NCBI RefSeq assembly: GCF_020177055.1
Contig: NZ_JAIQXT010000004.1
Coordinates: 434,001 to 498,000, forward strand
Source of the DNA: Sphingomonas sp. R647
GTDB lineage: Bacteria > Pseudomonadota > Alphaproteobacteria > Sphingomonadales > Sphingomonadaceae
Reading direction: 5' to 3'
Length of the DNA: 64,000 nucleotides
In this document: piece after piece, positions 1 to 13,414 of the stretch
How positions within the stretch are numbered: position 1 is the first letter of the stretch
Layout: every line of letters starts with the position of its first letter
Program-made: the position numbers and the translations under genes
The notes under the pieces: generated by a model
Seen by the model: only the letters and a program-made list of their open reading frames with translations
The model's database searches: none
What the model was told of the DNA's origin: nothing

Positions 1-1
1 G

Positions 2-1618
2 GTGAGCAAACTGCGCCCCGATGTCGTGCTGATCGGCCTCAACGACCGCAACCCGCAGTTTTTCGACCTGTATGAGGTCAACTACAAGACTGGCGCGACC
101 AAGCTGGTGATGGAAAATCCCGGCTATGGCGGCTGGGTCACCGACAACCAGCTCAAGCCCCGCTTCGCCTTTCAGCAGGTGCCGGGCGGTGGCAGCAAAT
201 ATTTCCGGCTGGGCGCGGACGGCAAATGGGCCGAGGTGCTGACCGTCGCGAATGAGGACTTCTTCACCACTGCGCCGATCGGGTTCAATCGCGACGGCAC
301 CGCATTGTACTGGGTCGACAGCCGTGGGCGCGACAAGGCGGCCTTGGTCAAGATGGACGCGGCGAGCCTGAAGACCGACGTGATCGCGGGCAGCGACAAG
401 GCGGACATTCAGGGGCTGCTGACCGACCCCGAGACCTATGAGCCGATCGCCTATTCGGTGAATTATCTGAAGAACGAATGGACCCCGCTCAACGCCGAGG
501 CGAAGGCCGACCTCGACTTCCTCAAGGCCAAGCTGCCCGGTGAAGTGACGGTCATGTCGTCGACCGACGACGGGTCGAAGCTGATCGTCGCGGCGAGCGC
601 GGCGGAGCAGCCGGCCACCGCCTATATCTATGACCGCAAGGCGAAGAGCGTGACGAAGCTCTACGAGACGCGGCCCGACCTGTCGGCCTATGCGCTCCAG
701 CCGATGTGGCCGGTCGAGATCCCGACTGGCGATGGCAAGACCCTGGTCAGCTACCTCACCCTCCCGCCCGGTGCCGACGCAAACAAGGACGGCAAGGCCG
801 ACAAGCCGGTGCCGATGGTGCTGTTCGTCCATGGCGGACCGTGGGCGCGTGACGGCTATGGCTATAACAGCGCGCATCAATGGCTCGCCAATCGTGGCTA
901 TGCGGTGCTCAGCGTCAATTTCCGCGGTTCGACCGGCTTCGGCAAGGGCTTCGTCAACGCCGCGATCGGCGAATGGTCGGGCAAGATGCACCAGGATCTG
1001 ATCGACGCGGTCGACTGGTCGATCGCGCGCGGGGTGACGTCGAAGGACAAGGTCGCAATCATGGGCGGCTCCTATGGCGGCTATGCGACGCTGGTCGGCC
1101 TCACCTTCACGCCGGACAAGTTCGCGTGCGGCGTCGACATTGTCGGCCCGTCGAACCTCAAGACGCTGATGGAGAGCTTCCCGCCCTATTGGCGCCCGAT
1201 CCTGGAAGGGACCTTCTATAAGCATATCGGGGACCCCAATAAGCCCGAGGATCTGAAGCGCATGATGGCGCAATCGCCAATCACCCGCGTCGACGCGATC
1301 ACCAAGCCGCTGCTGATCGGTCAGGGCGGAAATGATCCGCGCGTGGTGAAGGCCGAGAGCGACCAGATCGTCGCAGCGATGAAGGCGCGGAAACTGCCGG
1401 TGACCTACATCAACTATCCTGACGAAGGGCATGGCTTCGTCCGGCCCGAGAACCGCCTGTCCTTCTTCGCAATCAGCGAGGGGTTCCTGTCCAAGTGCCT
1501 CGGTGGCCGGGCGGAACCGATGGGCGAGTTTAAGGGGTCGAGCATCCAGGTGCTCGAAGGCGCGGCCGATGTGCCGGGCCTCGCGGCGGCCGCGCCCAAG
1601 CCGGCTGCGGCGAAATGA
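2..1618 (+). CDS. S9 family prolyl oligopeptidase-type serine peptidase (5' partial)
   Basis: The 3' part of a dipeptidyl/acylaminoacyl peptidase of family S9; the frame is open at the window edge, so the true start and the first part of the beta-propeller are probably missing. The N-terminal half is beta-propeller-like. The C-terminal half is an alpha/beta hydrolase with a complete triad: Ser about residue 357 of the fragment in GGSYGG, Asp about 445 in GGNDPRV, His about 477 in DEGHGF. The end is an Ala/Pro/Lys tail. Any signal peptide would lie outside the window. Likely role: cleavage of short peptides in the periplasm. The next gene starts 72 bp downstream on the same strand. The family is clear from the motifs; the substrate is not. 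Confidence 0.93.
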   Translation: MSKLRPDVVLIGLNDRNPQFFDLYEVNYKTGATKLVMENPGYGGWVTDNQLKPRFAFQQVPGGGSKYFRLGADGKWAEVLTVANEDFFTTAPIGFNRDGTALYWVDSRGRDKAALVKMDAASLKTDVIAGSDKADIQGLLTDPETYEPIAYSVNYLKNEWTPLNAEAKADLDFLKAKLPGEVTVMSSTDDGSKLIVAASAAEQPATAYIYDRKAKSVTKLYETRPDLSAYALQPMWPVEIPTGDGKTLVSYLTLPPGADANKDGKADKPVPMVLFVHGGPWARDGYGYNSAHQWLANRGYAVLSVNFRGSTGFGKGFVNAAIGEWSGKMHQDLIDAVDWSIARGVTSKDKVAIMGGSYGGYATLVGLTFTPDKFACGVDIVGPSNLKTLMESFPPYWRPILEGTFYKHIGDPNKPEDLKRMMAQSPITRVDAITKPLLIGQGGNDPRVVKAESDQIVAAMKARKLPVTYINYPDEGHGFVRPENRLSFFAISEGFLSKCLGGRAEPMGEFKGSSIQVLEGAADVPGLAAAAPKPAAAK

Positions 1619-1690
1619 GCCGGGCGCCCGCCATGCCGCATCGGCGCGCATGGCGGGCGCTTGCCCATACTGTTCTAAGGGCCTAATACA

Positions 1691-3808
1691 GTGCCCGGTT
1701 CCATGCGTTACGACACCCTTTATCCCGAGATCGCGGACCCCCGCGGCCCGACGGTCCCGCCCCAGCCCCCGGCTGGCGGAGGCGCGCAGCCGCCGCTTGG
1801 CGACTATACCGTCAACCTGCCCGTCATCGTCCGGCGCCGGAAATGGCGCTGGGTGCCGCGTATTCTGGCGGTACTGATCCTGCTGTTCCTGGCTGCGGTT
1901 GCCTGGCTGGTGTTGACCGCGCCGCTTTCCAAATCGCTCGAACCGCCGGTGCCGCCGTCGATCACCTTGCTGTCAGCCGAAGGCACGCCGATCGCGCGCA
2001 CCGGCGCGGTGGTCGGAAAGCCGGTCGATGCGTCGCAACTACCGGAGCATGTCGTACAGGCATTCGTCGCGGTCGAGGATCGCCGCTTCCAGTCGCATTG
2101 GGGCGTCGATCCACGCGGCATCCTGCGCGCCTTCGTGAACAACATGTTCACCGACAACGGCCGTCAGGGCGGCAGCACGATCACCCAGCAGCTGGCAAAG
2201 AACGCCTTCCTCAATTCCGACCGCACCTTTGGCCGGAAATTTCAGGAAGTGCTGATTGCCTTCTGGCTTGAGGCGTGGCTGACCAAGGATGAGATCCTCT
2301 CGCGCTATCTGTCCAACGTCTATTTCGGCGACAACCAATACGGCCTCGACGCCGCCGCGCGCCATTATTTCAGCCGCCCGGCGACCGACCTGACCGTGGC
2401 GCAGGCGGCGATGCTGGCGGGGCTGGTCAAGGCGCCGTCGCGGCTCGCCCCGTCATCGAACCTGTCCGGCGCGCGTGAGCGCCAGGCGGTAGTGGTGAGC
2501 ACGATGGTCGATGCTGGTTTCCTGACCGAGGCGGAGGGAAAGGCGGTTCAGCCCGCGCGCCTGCGCCTGTCCAAGGTCAAGACGCTGCCAAGCGGCACCT
2601 ATTTCGCCGACTGGGTGTTGCCTGAGGCGCGCGACCGGTCGGGTGAGATCGCCACCAACACGACAGTGACGACGACGCTGGAGGCGCGGATGCAGCGCGC
2701 GGCCGAACGCGCGGTGCGCAACGCCGCGCTGCGCAAGTCGCAGGTCGCGATCGTGGCGATGCGCCCCGATGGCCGCGTCATCGCGATGGTCGGCGGCAAG
2801 AATTACGCGGCCTCGCCGTTCAACCGCGCGACCCAGGCGCAGCGCCAGCCGGGATCGACCTTCAAGCTGTTCGTCTATCTCGCCGCGTTGCGCTCAGGGA
2901 TGACGCCGGATTCGATCGTCCAGGACGAACCGATCACCATCGGCGACTGGAGCCCGAAGAACAGCGACGGGCGCTATCGCGGCCCGATCACGTTGCGTGA
3001 GGCGTTCGCGCGGTCGAGCAACGTCGCCGCCGCGCGGCTGACCCAGCGGGTCGGCGTTCCGGCGGTGATCCGTGCTGCGCGTGACCTCGGCATCACATCG
3101 CCCATTCCCAGCGAAGCCACGATCGCGCTCGGCACGTCGAGCGTGTCGCTGATCGAGCTGACCGCCGCCTATGCCGCAATCGCCAGCGGCACCACGCCGG
3201 TGCGCCCGCGCGGGCTGGCCGATGCCGATGAACCGGGCTGGGCCGAGCGCCTGACCGGTGCCACGCGGTCGCTGTCGCGCCGCGAGCTCGAGGGGATGCG
3301 CGAGCTGCTCGCCGCGACGGTGAGCGAGGGGACCGGGCGCAGTGCCGCGCTGGCGATCGATACCTTCGGCAAGACCGGGACGACGCAGGATAATCGCGAC
3401 GCGCTGTTCCTCGGCTATTCCAACGGCATCATCACCGGCGTGTGGATGGGCAATGACGACAACAGCCCCAATGCCGGGCTGGCCGGCGGCGGTGCCCCGG
3501 CCCGCGTGTGGCGCGACTTCATGAGCCAGGCGCTGGGCGTTGCCGCGCGCCCGCGACCCGAACCGGTGGTCGAGAATGTCTCCGACATTCTGGTCGAGGA
3601 AGGCGAGAACTTCATCGAGGACGGGATCGAACTCGAGGGCAGCTTTGGTGGCCGCGAGCTGGGCGTGCGCGTCAACCGCGACGGCAGCATCGAAATGACC
3701 CGTCCGCGCCGTGAAGGCCCGCCAGAGGACGAGCTGGTCGAAGAGCCGCGCGATCGCGGTCGGCGCGACGAACGGCGGCGCGAACAGGTCCCCGAGGACG
3801 AGTTTTAG
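1691..3808 (+). CDS. Class A penicillin-binding protein (PBP1A family, bifunctional transglycosylase/transpeptidase)
   Basis: Builds and cross-links peptidoglycan from lipid II at the inner membrane. A Pro-rich cytoplasmic tail (about residues 1-50) precedes one membrane segment (about 55-76). The GT51 glycosyltransferase domain follows, with catalytic Glu129 in VEDRRF and the GGSTITQQ motif. The transpeptidase domain has SxxK at Ser389 (GSTFK), an SSN motif and KTGTT at about residue 561. The last 100 residues are acidic and then Arg-rich, a low-complexity C-terminal tail. The frame opens with GTG at 1691; ATG at 1703 (MRYDTLYPE) is an equally possible start. Length (705) fits the family. 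A nested hairpin repeat lies right after the stop. Confidence 0.95.
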   Translation: MPGSMRYDTLYPEIADPRGPTVPPQPPAGGGAQPPLGDYTVNLPVIVRRRKWRWVPRILAVLILLFLAAVAWLVLTAPLSKSLEPPVPPSITLLSAEGTPIARTGAVVGKPVDASQLPEHVVQAFVAVEDRRFQSHWGVDPRGILRAFVNNMFTDNGRQGGSTITQQLAKNAFLNSDRTFGRKFQEVLIAFWLEAWLTKDEILSRYLSNVYFGDNQYGLDAAARHYFSRPATDLTVAQAAMLAGLVKAPSRLAPSSNLSGARERQAVVVSTMVDAGFLTEAEGKAVQPARLRLSKVKTLPSGTYFADWVLPEARDRSGEIATNTTVTTTLEARMQRAAERAVRNAALRKSQVAIVAMRPDGRVIAMVGGKNYAASPFNRATQAQRQPGSTFKLFVYLAALRSGMTPDSIVQDEPITIGDWSPKNSDGRYRGPITLREAFARSSNVAAARLTQRVGVPAVIRAARDLGITSPIPSEATIALGTSSVSLIELTAAYAAIASGTTPVRPRGLADADEPGWAERLTGATRSLSRRELEGMRELLAATVSEGTGRSAALAIDTFGKTGTTQDNRDALFLGYSNGIITGVWMGNDDNSPNAGLAGGGAPARVWRDFMSQALGVAARPRPEPVVENVSDILVEEGENFIEDGIELEGSFGGRELGVRVNRDGSIEMTRPRREGPPEDELVEEPRDRGRRDERRREQVPEDEF

Positions 3809-3840
3809 AGGTCTCGCACCCCGATGAGGGGTCGAGTTAA

Positions 3841-3925
3841 GCCGTTTGTGCTGAGCTTGTCGAAGCATGATGCCCGCCCATGGTGAGGGCGGGAAGCCGC
3901 CCTTCGACAAGCTCAGGGCAAACGG
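3841..3925. repeat. Nested inverted repeat (REP-like) between convergent genes
   Basis: Outer arms 3842-3865 and 3902-3925 are reverse complements over 24 bases with two mismatches; the core is CTTCGACAAGCTCAG. A second perfect 7-bp hairpin (CCCGCCC/GGGCGGG) sits in the loop. The core resembles a short repeat that is abundant in sphingomonad genomes (from general knowledge, not checked). Lying between the convergent PBP and SDR genes, it can act as a bidirectional terminator or mRNA end. Confidence 0.8.
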
Positions 3926-3944
3926 ATGTGGGGCGTATTACCCG

Positions 3945-4646
3945 TTAAGCTGGAATCTCGACCCCGTCCCAGGCAAAGCACTTTCCGCTGTCGACTGGCT
4001 TCAAGCCCTCGACCACATCCAGCAATTGCAGCGCCGCGCGCTCGGCGTCGAACAGCTTGCCCGGCGCGACCGTCCCGCGGAACGGCTCTGACAGCTTCGT
4101 GTCCACCGTGCCCGGGTGCAGCCCGACCACGATCGACCGATCGTTCCGCCGGCGGGCGTCGATCGCGAAGTTGCGGATCAGCATGTTGAGCGCCGCCTTG
4201 GACGCACGATAGCCGTGCCAGCCGCCAAGGCGGTTGTCGCTGATGCTCCCGACCCGCGCCGACAGCGCCGCGAACACGGGCGTGCCGGTGCGCGGCAGCA
4301 GCGGCAGGAAATGCTTGGCGACCAGCGCGGGGCCGATCGTATTGATCGCGAACACGCGCGCCAGCCAGTCGGGGTCGAGGTCGCGCAGCGCCTTTTCCGG
4401 CCCGCGCTCGCCCTCGCTCAAAATGCCGGTCGCAACGAAGATCAGCGATGGGGGCGGCCCGGCCGCGACCCGCGCGGCGGCGGCGGTGATGCTCGCCTCA
4501 TCGGTCAGGTCGAGCTGCGCGTCCCCGTTAAGCGAGCGGCCAAAGCGCCAGACCTTGGCATAGGTCGCTTCCTCATCCAGCGCATCGGCAAACGCGCCGC
4601 CGATCCCGCCGCTCGCGCCGATGACGACCGCGCTCGCCGCGCTCAC
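3945..4646 (-). CDS. Short-chain dehydrogenase/reductase (C-factor-like SDR)
   Basis: A 233-residue single-domain SDR. A glycine-rich nucleotide-binding loop (GASGGIGG, residues 10-17) is followed by a shortened Rossmann fold. The catalytic pair is Tyr146 and Lys150 in YRASK, with a candidate Ser at about 129. It probably reduces or oxidises a small carbonyl/alcohol with NAD(P)(H) in the cytoplasm; the short form resembles C-factor/cell-cell signalling SDRs. Its ATG overlaps the stop of the upstream GST gene by 4 bp, so the two are translationally coupled. The substrate cannot be read from the sequence. Confidence 0.9.
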   Translation of the reverse strand: MSAASAVVIGASGGIGGAFADALDEEATYAKVWRFGRSLNGDAQLDLTDEASITAAAARVAAGPPPSLIFVATGILSEGERGPEKALRDLDPDWLARVFAINTIGPALVAKHFLPLLPRTGTPVFAALSARVGSISDNRLGGWHGYRASKAALNMLIRNFAIDARRRNDRSIVVGLHPGTVDTKLSEPFRGTVAPGKLFDAERAALQLLDVVEGLKPVDSGKCFAWDGVEIPA

Positions 4647-5323
4647 AGGTCGAGCTTCTCGTAATCCGACGGCGGGTTGATCCCCTCCATCCGCTCGGCC
4701 AGCAACGGGCGAAAGCTCGGGCGGCTCTTCATGCCCACATACCAGCGCTTGGCCTGCTCATGGCTCTTCCAGTCGATCCCGCCGAGATAATCGGCCACGC
4801 TGATCTGCGCCGCTGCGGCCAGATCGGCGAGGCTCATCGTCGCACCGCCCAGCCAGGTGCGATGGTCGAGCAGGAAATCGATATAGTCGAGATGCGCGAC
4901 CGCAGCCTTCATCGCCTCACGCAACGCGCCGCTGTCGGGCGTGGCGCGCTGGACGATGCGCTTGATCATCCGCTCGTTGAGCAACGGCCCGGTGATGTCG
5001 CGGAAAAACTGGTTGTCGAACCAGCTGACCAGCCGCCGAATTTCCGCGCGATCGGCGGCAGTGCCGTTGAGCAGGGCCGCCTTGCTCACCGTTTCCTCGA
5101 AAAACTCGCAGATCGCGACCGAATCGATCAGCACGACGCCGCGATCGTCGGCCATCACCGGGGTCTGTCCCGCCGGGTTCATGTCGAGAAACTCGTCGCG
5201 CCGCGCCCAAGGCGATTCGCGGACAGGCTCATAGCCAACGCCCTTCTCACCCAGAACGAGCCGCACCTTGCGCGAGAAGGGGCACAGGGGGAATTGGTAA
5301 AGCTGCCACATGCTGACCGGCAT
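4643..5323 (-). CDS. Glutathione S-transferase family protein
   Basis: An N-terminal thioredoxin-like domain carries CPFSRK (Cys14, Ser17) and the cis-Pro region GQTPVM with the following E/DS pair (IDS) used for glutathione binding. An all-helical C-terminal domain follows (residues ~95-225). The length, 226, is typical. A start at 5311 (MWQLYQF) would put the first beta strand at the very N-terminus and is a good alternative, since neither start has a strong ribosome site. Coupled to the downstream SDR by a 4-bp overlap, which suggests a shared detoxification or aromatic/carbonyl step. Substrate unknown. Confidence 0.92.
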   Translation of the reverse strand: MPVSMWQLYQFPLCPFSRKVRLVLGEKGVGYEPVRESPWARRDEFLDMNPAGQTPVMADDRGVVLIDSVAICEFFEETVSKAALLNGTAADRAEIRRLVSWFDNQFFRDITGPLLNERMIKRIVQRATPDSGALREAMKAAVAHLDYIDFLLDHRTWLGGATMSLADLAAAAQISVADYLGGIDWKSHEQAKRWYVGMKSRPSFRPLLAERMEGINPPSDYEKLDL

Positions 5324-5359
5324 AGGCGCGTGGGGCGTGGGGCGTAAAGGGAGGAAGGT

Positions 5360-5710
5360 TTAGATCACGCACCGATCGCCAACGATCTTCCACTGGACGC
5401 GTCCGCCATTCGTGCGCGTCGCGATCAGCCTTACACGGTCCCCCCTGTTGTAGGTCGGTACGCAGCCCGCAGCAGCAGATACCCACACGTCGCGACCATC
5501 ATCCAGACGCATGGAAAAGTTCGTCCGTGTCACCGTCCGCCGATACTTGTTGATAGGCACGAACGGCTGGGCGGACACAACCGTGGCGCTGGTCGAGATC
5601 GGCTCTCCATCGCGGTCAGGCTGAAGCGCCCAGGCCATTAGAAAGATCAAGCAAATCAGCCCGCCAACCGCGACCGCAGCTCCCACCTCTCGACGATCGA
5701 TGTGGAGCAT
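5360..5710 (-). CDS. Small membrane-anchored protein downstream of gltB, function unknown
   Basis: About 116 residues: a short basic start (MLHIDRRE), one hydrophobic segment (about 10-30), then a soluble domain of about 80 residues with two cysteines (GCVPT and DRCVI). The Cys spacing would allow a disulfide in the periplasm. The start at 5710 is chosen because it lies 4 bases after the gltB stop with GGAG upstream; an in-frame ATG at 5746 would overlap gltB. It is the last gene of the gltD-DUF2059-gltB operon. The domain resembles a small beta-barrel (basic and Val-rich strands) but I do not recognise a family. Confidence 0.75.
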   Translation of the reverse strand: MLHIDRREVGAAVAVGGLICLIFLMAWALQPDRDGEPISTSATVVSAQPFVPINKYRRTVTRTNFSMRLDDGRDVWVSAAAGCVPTYNRGDRVRLIATRTNGGRVQWKIVGDRCVI

Positions 5711-5714
5711 CAGC

Positions 5715-10225
<4,511 letters not shown>

Positions 10226-10229
<4 letters not shown>

Positions 10230-10963
10230 TTCTTCGCTTCCTTCTGAGCGATAAACTCTTCCGCCGCCTTTGTGACGACGGCCTCAAGCTCGGCATCTGC
10301 CTCAGGGGTGGATTCATTCACCCACGCCGCCTTCACCCGCGCGATTTCCGGATTTATCTTCTGAATTTTGGTAAACGTCGGCGTGCGTGCAAACGCCATC
10401 AAAGCCGCCTGATCCTCAGACGACATCTGGGCAATGATCGCGGGCATTCCGGCTGCTAATCCCTGACGCATGCTGGTGGTGCTGACATCCTCGTCCTGCG
10501 CGGACTCGCTCAGCATGGGTTTATAGTCGAAATGCCGACTTACCGCGCGGATGAGGCGCGACCCTGCGCTTGAGCCATAATAGCGTTGCGCCTGATCAAT
10601 CTCTGCCGGAGTAAGATTGGCGTCGTAGATCCGGGCCAATCGGTTCCACAGGGTCGGAAGGGACGCCATAACCTGACGCTCGATCGTCGGTCTCATCTGG
10701 GCAGCGATATGATCAATCAAACCGGGATATTCTCGCTCGGTTTCAGCCATCTCGGGGTCCGCCCGCATGCTTTCCGCGAGTTCTCCGCCGGTAAAAAGTC
10801 GATCACTTTCGGACGTTATGCCCTCGGCAGGATTCGTGGTCGCTGCAAGTTTCAACGCGGCCGGCGAAACAGTCGGCGCTGTCTCTGCAGCTAGCGGTGC
10901 GGTTGCGCTGGCTACCGGCGCCCCGGCGAGCGCGGTGATGAACAGGCAGATGGCGATCGTCAT
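10226..10963 (-). CDS. DUF2059-type secreted protein inserted between gltD and gltB
   Basis: A 245-residue protein with a signal peptide (MTIAICLFITALAG, cleavage after about residue 20) and a long Ala/Thr-rich linker. The helical C-terminal domain is typical of DUF2059: an aromatic YYGSSAGSRL stretch followed by a helical tail ending in Lys. The start at 10963 is chosen because it gives the signal peptide and overlaps the gltD stop by ATGA; a longer frame adds 17 unlikely residues. The stop overlaps the gltB start by ATGA as well. Base composition is a little lower in GC than gltB/gltD, which hints at later insertion. Function unknown. Confidence 0.8.
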
Positions 10964-12414
10964 GCTGCGACCCGTTCCTTGCTCCGGGGCGCTTTTGCCT
11001 TCGCCTTCAACCAAGCATGCATCCGCTCGCTGACATCACGCCCGTCACGGATTGCCTGCACCACCAGGCTCGCGCCCTTGACGATGTCGCCCGCGGCGAA
11101 CACGCCGTCGAGGTTGCTCATCATCGTGCGCGCATCGGTGCGCACCGTGCCCCAGCGGGTGACGCCCAGCGCGGGCGCGTTGAACAATACCGGCAGGTCT
11201 TCGGCATCGAAGCCAAGCGCCTTGATCACCAGATCGGCGGGGACGTCGAACTTCGCGTCGGGATCGGGTTCGGGCGCGCGGCGGCCGCTGGCATCGGGGG
11301 CGCCGAGGCGCATGCCGACCGCCTTGACCGCCGTCACCTGCTCGCCGCCCTCAAACGCTTCGGGGGCAGAGAGCCAGACGAACTCGACGCCTTCTTCCTC
11401 GGCATTGGCGGTTTCGCGCTGGCTGCCCGGCATGTTGGCGCGGTCGCGGCGATACAGGCACTTCACCGATTCCGCGCCCTGACGGATTGCGGTGCGGACA
11501 CAGTCCATTGCGGTGTCGCCGCCGCCGATCACCACGACATTCTTGCCCGCGGCATTGAGGCTCCCGTCCTCGAACGCCGGCACGCTGTCGCCAAAGCTCT
11601 TGCGGTTCGACGCGATCAGATAATCGAGCGCATCGACCACCCCGTTCGCGCCGACGCCCGGCGCCTTGATCACGCGCGGCTTGTACACGCCGGTCGCGAT
11701 CAGCAGCGCGTCGTGCTTCTGGCGCAGCTGCTCCAGCGTCGCATCCTTGCCGACGTCGAAACCGAGGTGAAACACGATGCCGCCCGCCGCCAGCCGATCG
11801 GTGCGGCGCGTGACGATGTGCTTTTCCAGCTTGAAGCCGGGGATGCCATAGGTCAGCAGCCCGCCCGCGCGGTCGTGGCGGTCATAGACATGCACGTCAT
11901 AGCCGAGCACGCGCAGATATTCCGCCGCAGTCAGGCCCGCCGGACCCGCGCCGATGACGCCGACCGACTGGCCGCGCGCGGGGCCGGGCTGCAACGGCTC
12001 GACCCAGCCCTGATCCCAGGCGGTGTCGGTAATGAACTTTTCGACCGACCCGATCGTGACCGTGCCGTGGCCGGAGGATTCGATCACGCAATTACCCTCG
12101 CACAGCCGGTCCTGCGGACAGATGCGGCCGCAAATCTCGGGCATGGTCGAGGTGCTGTTGGACAGCTCATAGGCTTCGCGCAGCCGCCCCTCGGCGGTCA
12201 AGCGCAGCCAGTCGGGGATGTGGTTATGCAACGGGCAATGCACCGTGCAGTAAGGCACGCCGCATTGCGAACAGCGCCCGGCCTGATCCTCGGCCGTCGA
12301 CGGCGCGTAGCGCTCCGCGATCTCGCGGAAATCCTCCGCGCGCAGGTCCGGATCGCGCTTGGGCGGAAATGCCTGAGCACGATCGACGAATTGAAGCATC
12401 ACATCCTTTGCCAT
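10960..12414 (-). CDS. gltD: Glutamate synthase small subunit
   Basis: Delivers electrons from NADPH to GltB. N-terminal cysteine clusters bind two 4Fe-4S centres (RCSQCGVPYCTVHCP near residue 45; ICPQDRLCEGNC near 100). An FAD-binding GAGPAG loop (near 155) and an NADPH-binding GGGDTAMDC loop (near 295) follow, and the FAD-contact motif AAGDIVKGASLVV is near the C-terminus. Length 484 is typical. First gene of a coupled operon gltD-DUF2059-gltB-small protein, so the promoter must lie in 12415-12555, where an inverted repeat occurs. Confidence 0.98.
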   Translation of the reverse strand: MAKDVMLQFVDRAQAFPPKRDPDLRAEDFREIAERYAPSTAEDQAGRCSQCGVPYCTVHCPLHNHIPDWLRLTAEGRLREAYELSNSTSTMPEICGRICPQDRLCEGNCVIESSGHGTVTIGSVEKFITDTAWDQGWVEPLQPGPARGQSVGVIGAGPAGLTAAEYLRVLGYDVHVYDRHDRAGGLLTYGIPGFKLEKHIVTRRTDRLAAGGIVFHLGFDVGKDATLEQLRQKHDALLIATGVYKPRVIKAPGVGANGVVDALDYLIASNRKSFGDSVPAFEDGSLNAAGKNVVVIGGGDTAMDCVRTAIRQGAESVKCLYRRDRANMPGSQRETANAEEEGVEFVWLSAPEAFEGGEQVTAVKAVGMRLGAPDASGRRAPEPDPDAKFDVPADLVIKALGFDAEDLPVLFNAPALGVTRWGTVRTDARTMMSNLDGVFAAGDIVKGASLVVQAIRDGRDVSERMHAWLKAKAKAPRSKERVAA

Positions 12415-12464
12415 GCGGCGCGGATGGCAGGATTTGCCTCATGAGTCACGCAAAAATGGGCTAT

Positions 12465-12485
12465 TAGGGCAGTTATGCTGTCCTA
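12465..12485. promoter_or_regulatory. Inverted repeat in the gltD upstream region (candidate operator)
   Basis: TAGGGCAG-TTATG-CTGTCCTA: two 8-base arms with one mismatch around a 5-base spacer, about 50-70 bases before the gltD start in an AT-richer patch. Position and symmetry fit a dimeric repressor or activator site for the glt operon. The cognate regulator is unknown. Confidence 0.35.
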
Positions 12486-12555
12486 TTAACTGCGGTTTTC
12501 AAAGTGAGCCTGTCACCTGCGCAACATCATTTCAAATCCAGGTCCGAATCGGCCC

Positions 12556-13356
12556 TTAACGCAAGGAGAGGAAGAGGATCGCCGCCGCACCGAGTGCGAT
12601 CCGGTACCAGGCAAAGGGTGCAAAGCCGAAGCGGCCGACGATTTTCACGAACGCCTTTACAACAAGCAGCGCGACGACAAACGACACGCCTAGCCCGATC
12701 GCGATGCCGCCTAGGTCGTCGGCGCTCAACAGGTCGCGGTCCTTGTACAGCGAATAGGCGGTCGCCCCGGCCATCGTCGGCACGGCAAGGAAGAAGCTGA
12801 ACTCAGCCGCCGTCTTGCGCTCGACGCCCATCAGCAACGCGCCCATGATCGTCGCACCCGACCGGCTGACGCCCGGGATCATCGCGATGCACTGGACCAG
12901 TCCGATCGTGACCGCGGTTGTGAGCGGCATCGTCTCGACCCGCTCGACCTTTACCACCTTGACCATGCGCTCGATGACGAGGATCGCGATGCCGCCGACG
13001 ATCAGCGCGACTGCGACGGTCATCGGTGACTGGATGAGCGCGCGGATCCCCTCATAGGCGACCGCGCCGATCAGCATCGCGGGCAGGAACCCGATCAGGA
13101 TGTTGCGGGTGAACCAGATCGCCTCGCGCTCGCCGCGCAACAGGCCCATGCCGATGCCCCAGAAGCGCCGCCAGTAAGCGACCAGCACCGCCAGGATCGC
13201 GCCGAGCTGGATCGCCACCTTGAACGCCACCGATCCTTCGCCGGTAAAGCCGAGCAGCTCGCCCGCAAGGATCAGATGCCCGGTCGACGACACGGGCAGG
13301 AATTCGGTCAGCCCCTCGATAATGCCGAGGATGATGTAGATCGCGATGTCGCTCAC
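12556..13356 (-). CDS. uppP: Undecaprenyl-diphosphatase (UppP/BacA)
   Basis: Dephosphorylates undecaprenyl diphosphate on the periplasmic side of the inner membrane to recycle the lipid carrier for peptidoglycan; also linked to bacitracin resistance. It has about eight membrane segments. The two family signatures are visible: the Glu-rich EGLTEFLPVSSTGHL near residue 14, with the conserved Ser/His, and PGVSRSG near residue 165, with catalytic Arg. Length 266 is typical. Lies downstream of an NDUFA9-like gene on the same strand with 58 bp between. Confidence 0.97.
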   Translation of the reverse strand: MSDIAIYIILGIIEGLTEFLPVSSTGHLILAGELLGFTGEGSVAFKVAIQLGAILAVLVAYWRRFWGIGMGLLRGEREAIWFTRNILIGFLPAMLIGAVAYEGIRALIQSPMTVAVALIVGGIAILVIERMVKVVKVERVETMPLTTAVTIGLVQCIAMIPGVSRSGATIMGALLMGVERKTAAEFSFFLAVPTMAGATAYSLYKDRDLLSADDLGGIAIGLGVSFVVALLVVKAFVKIVGRFGFAPFAWYRIALGAAAILFLSLR

Positions 13357-13414
13357 GGCGCGTGTCCTCCGCCGGGTGCGCCCGGCTGTTCAAATCTGCC
13401 GGGGGATGCGGCGG

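Noticed and set aside
11017..12444. 475-codon plus-strand frame opposite gltD
   Set aside because: Antisense of a well-supported gene; low-complexity translation.
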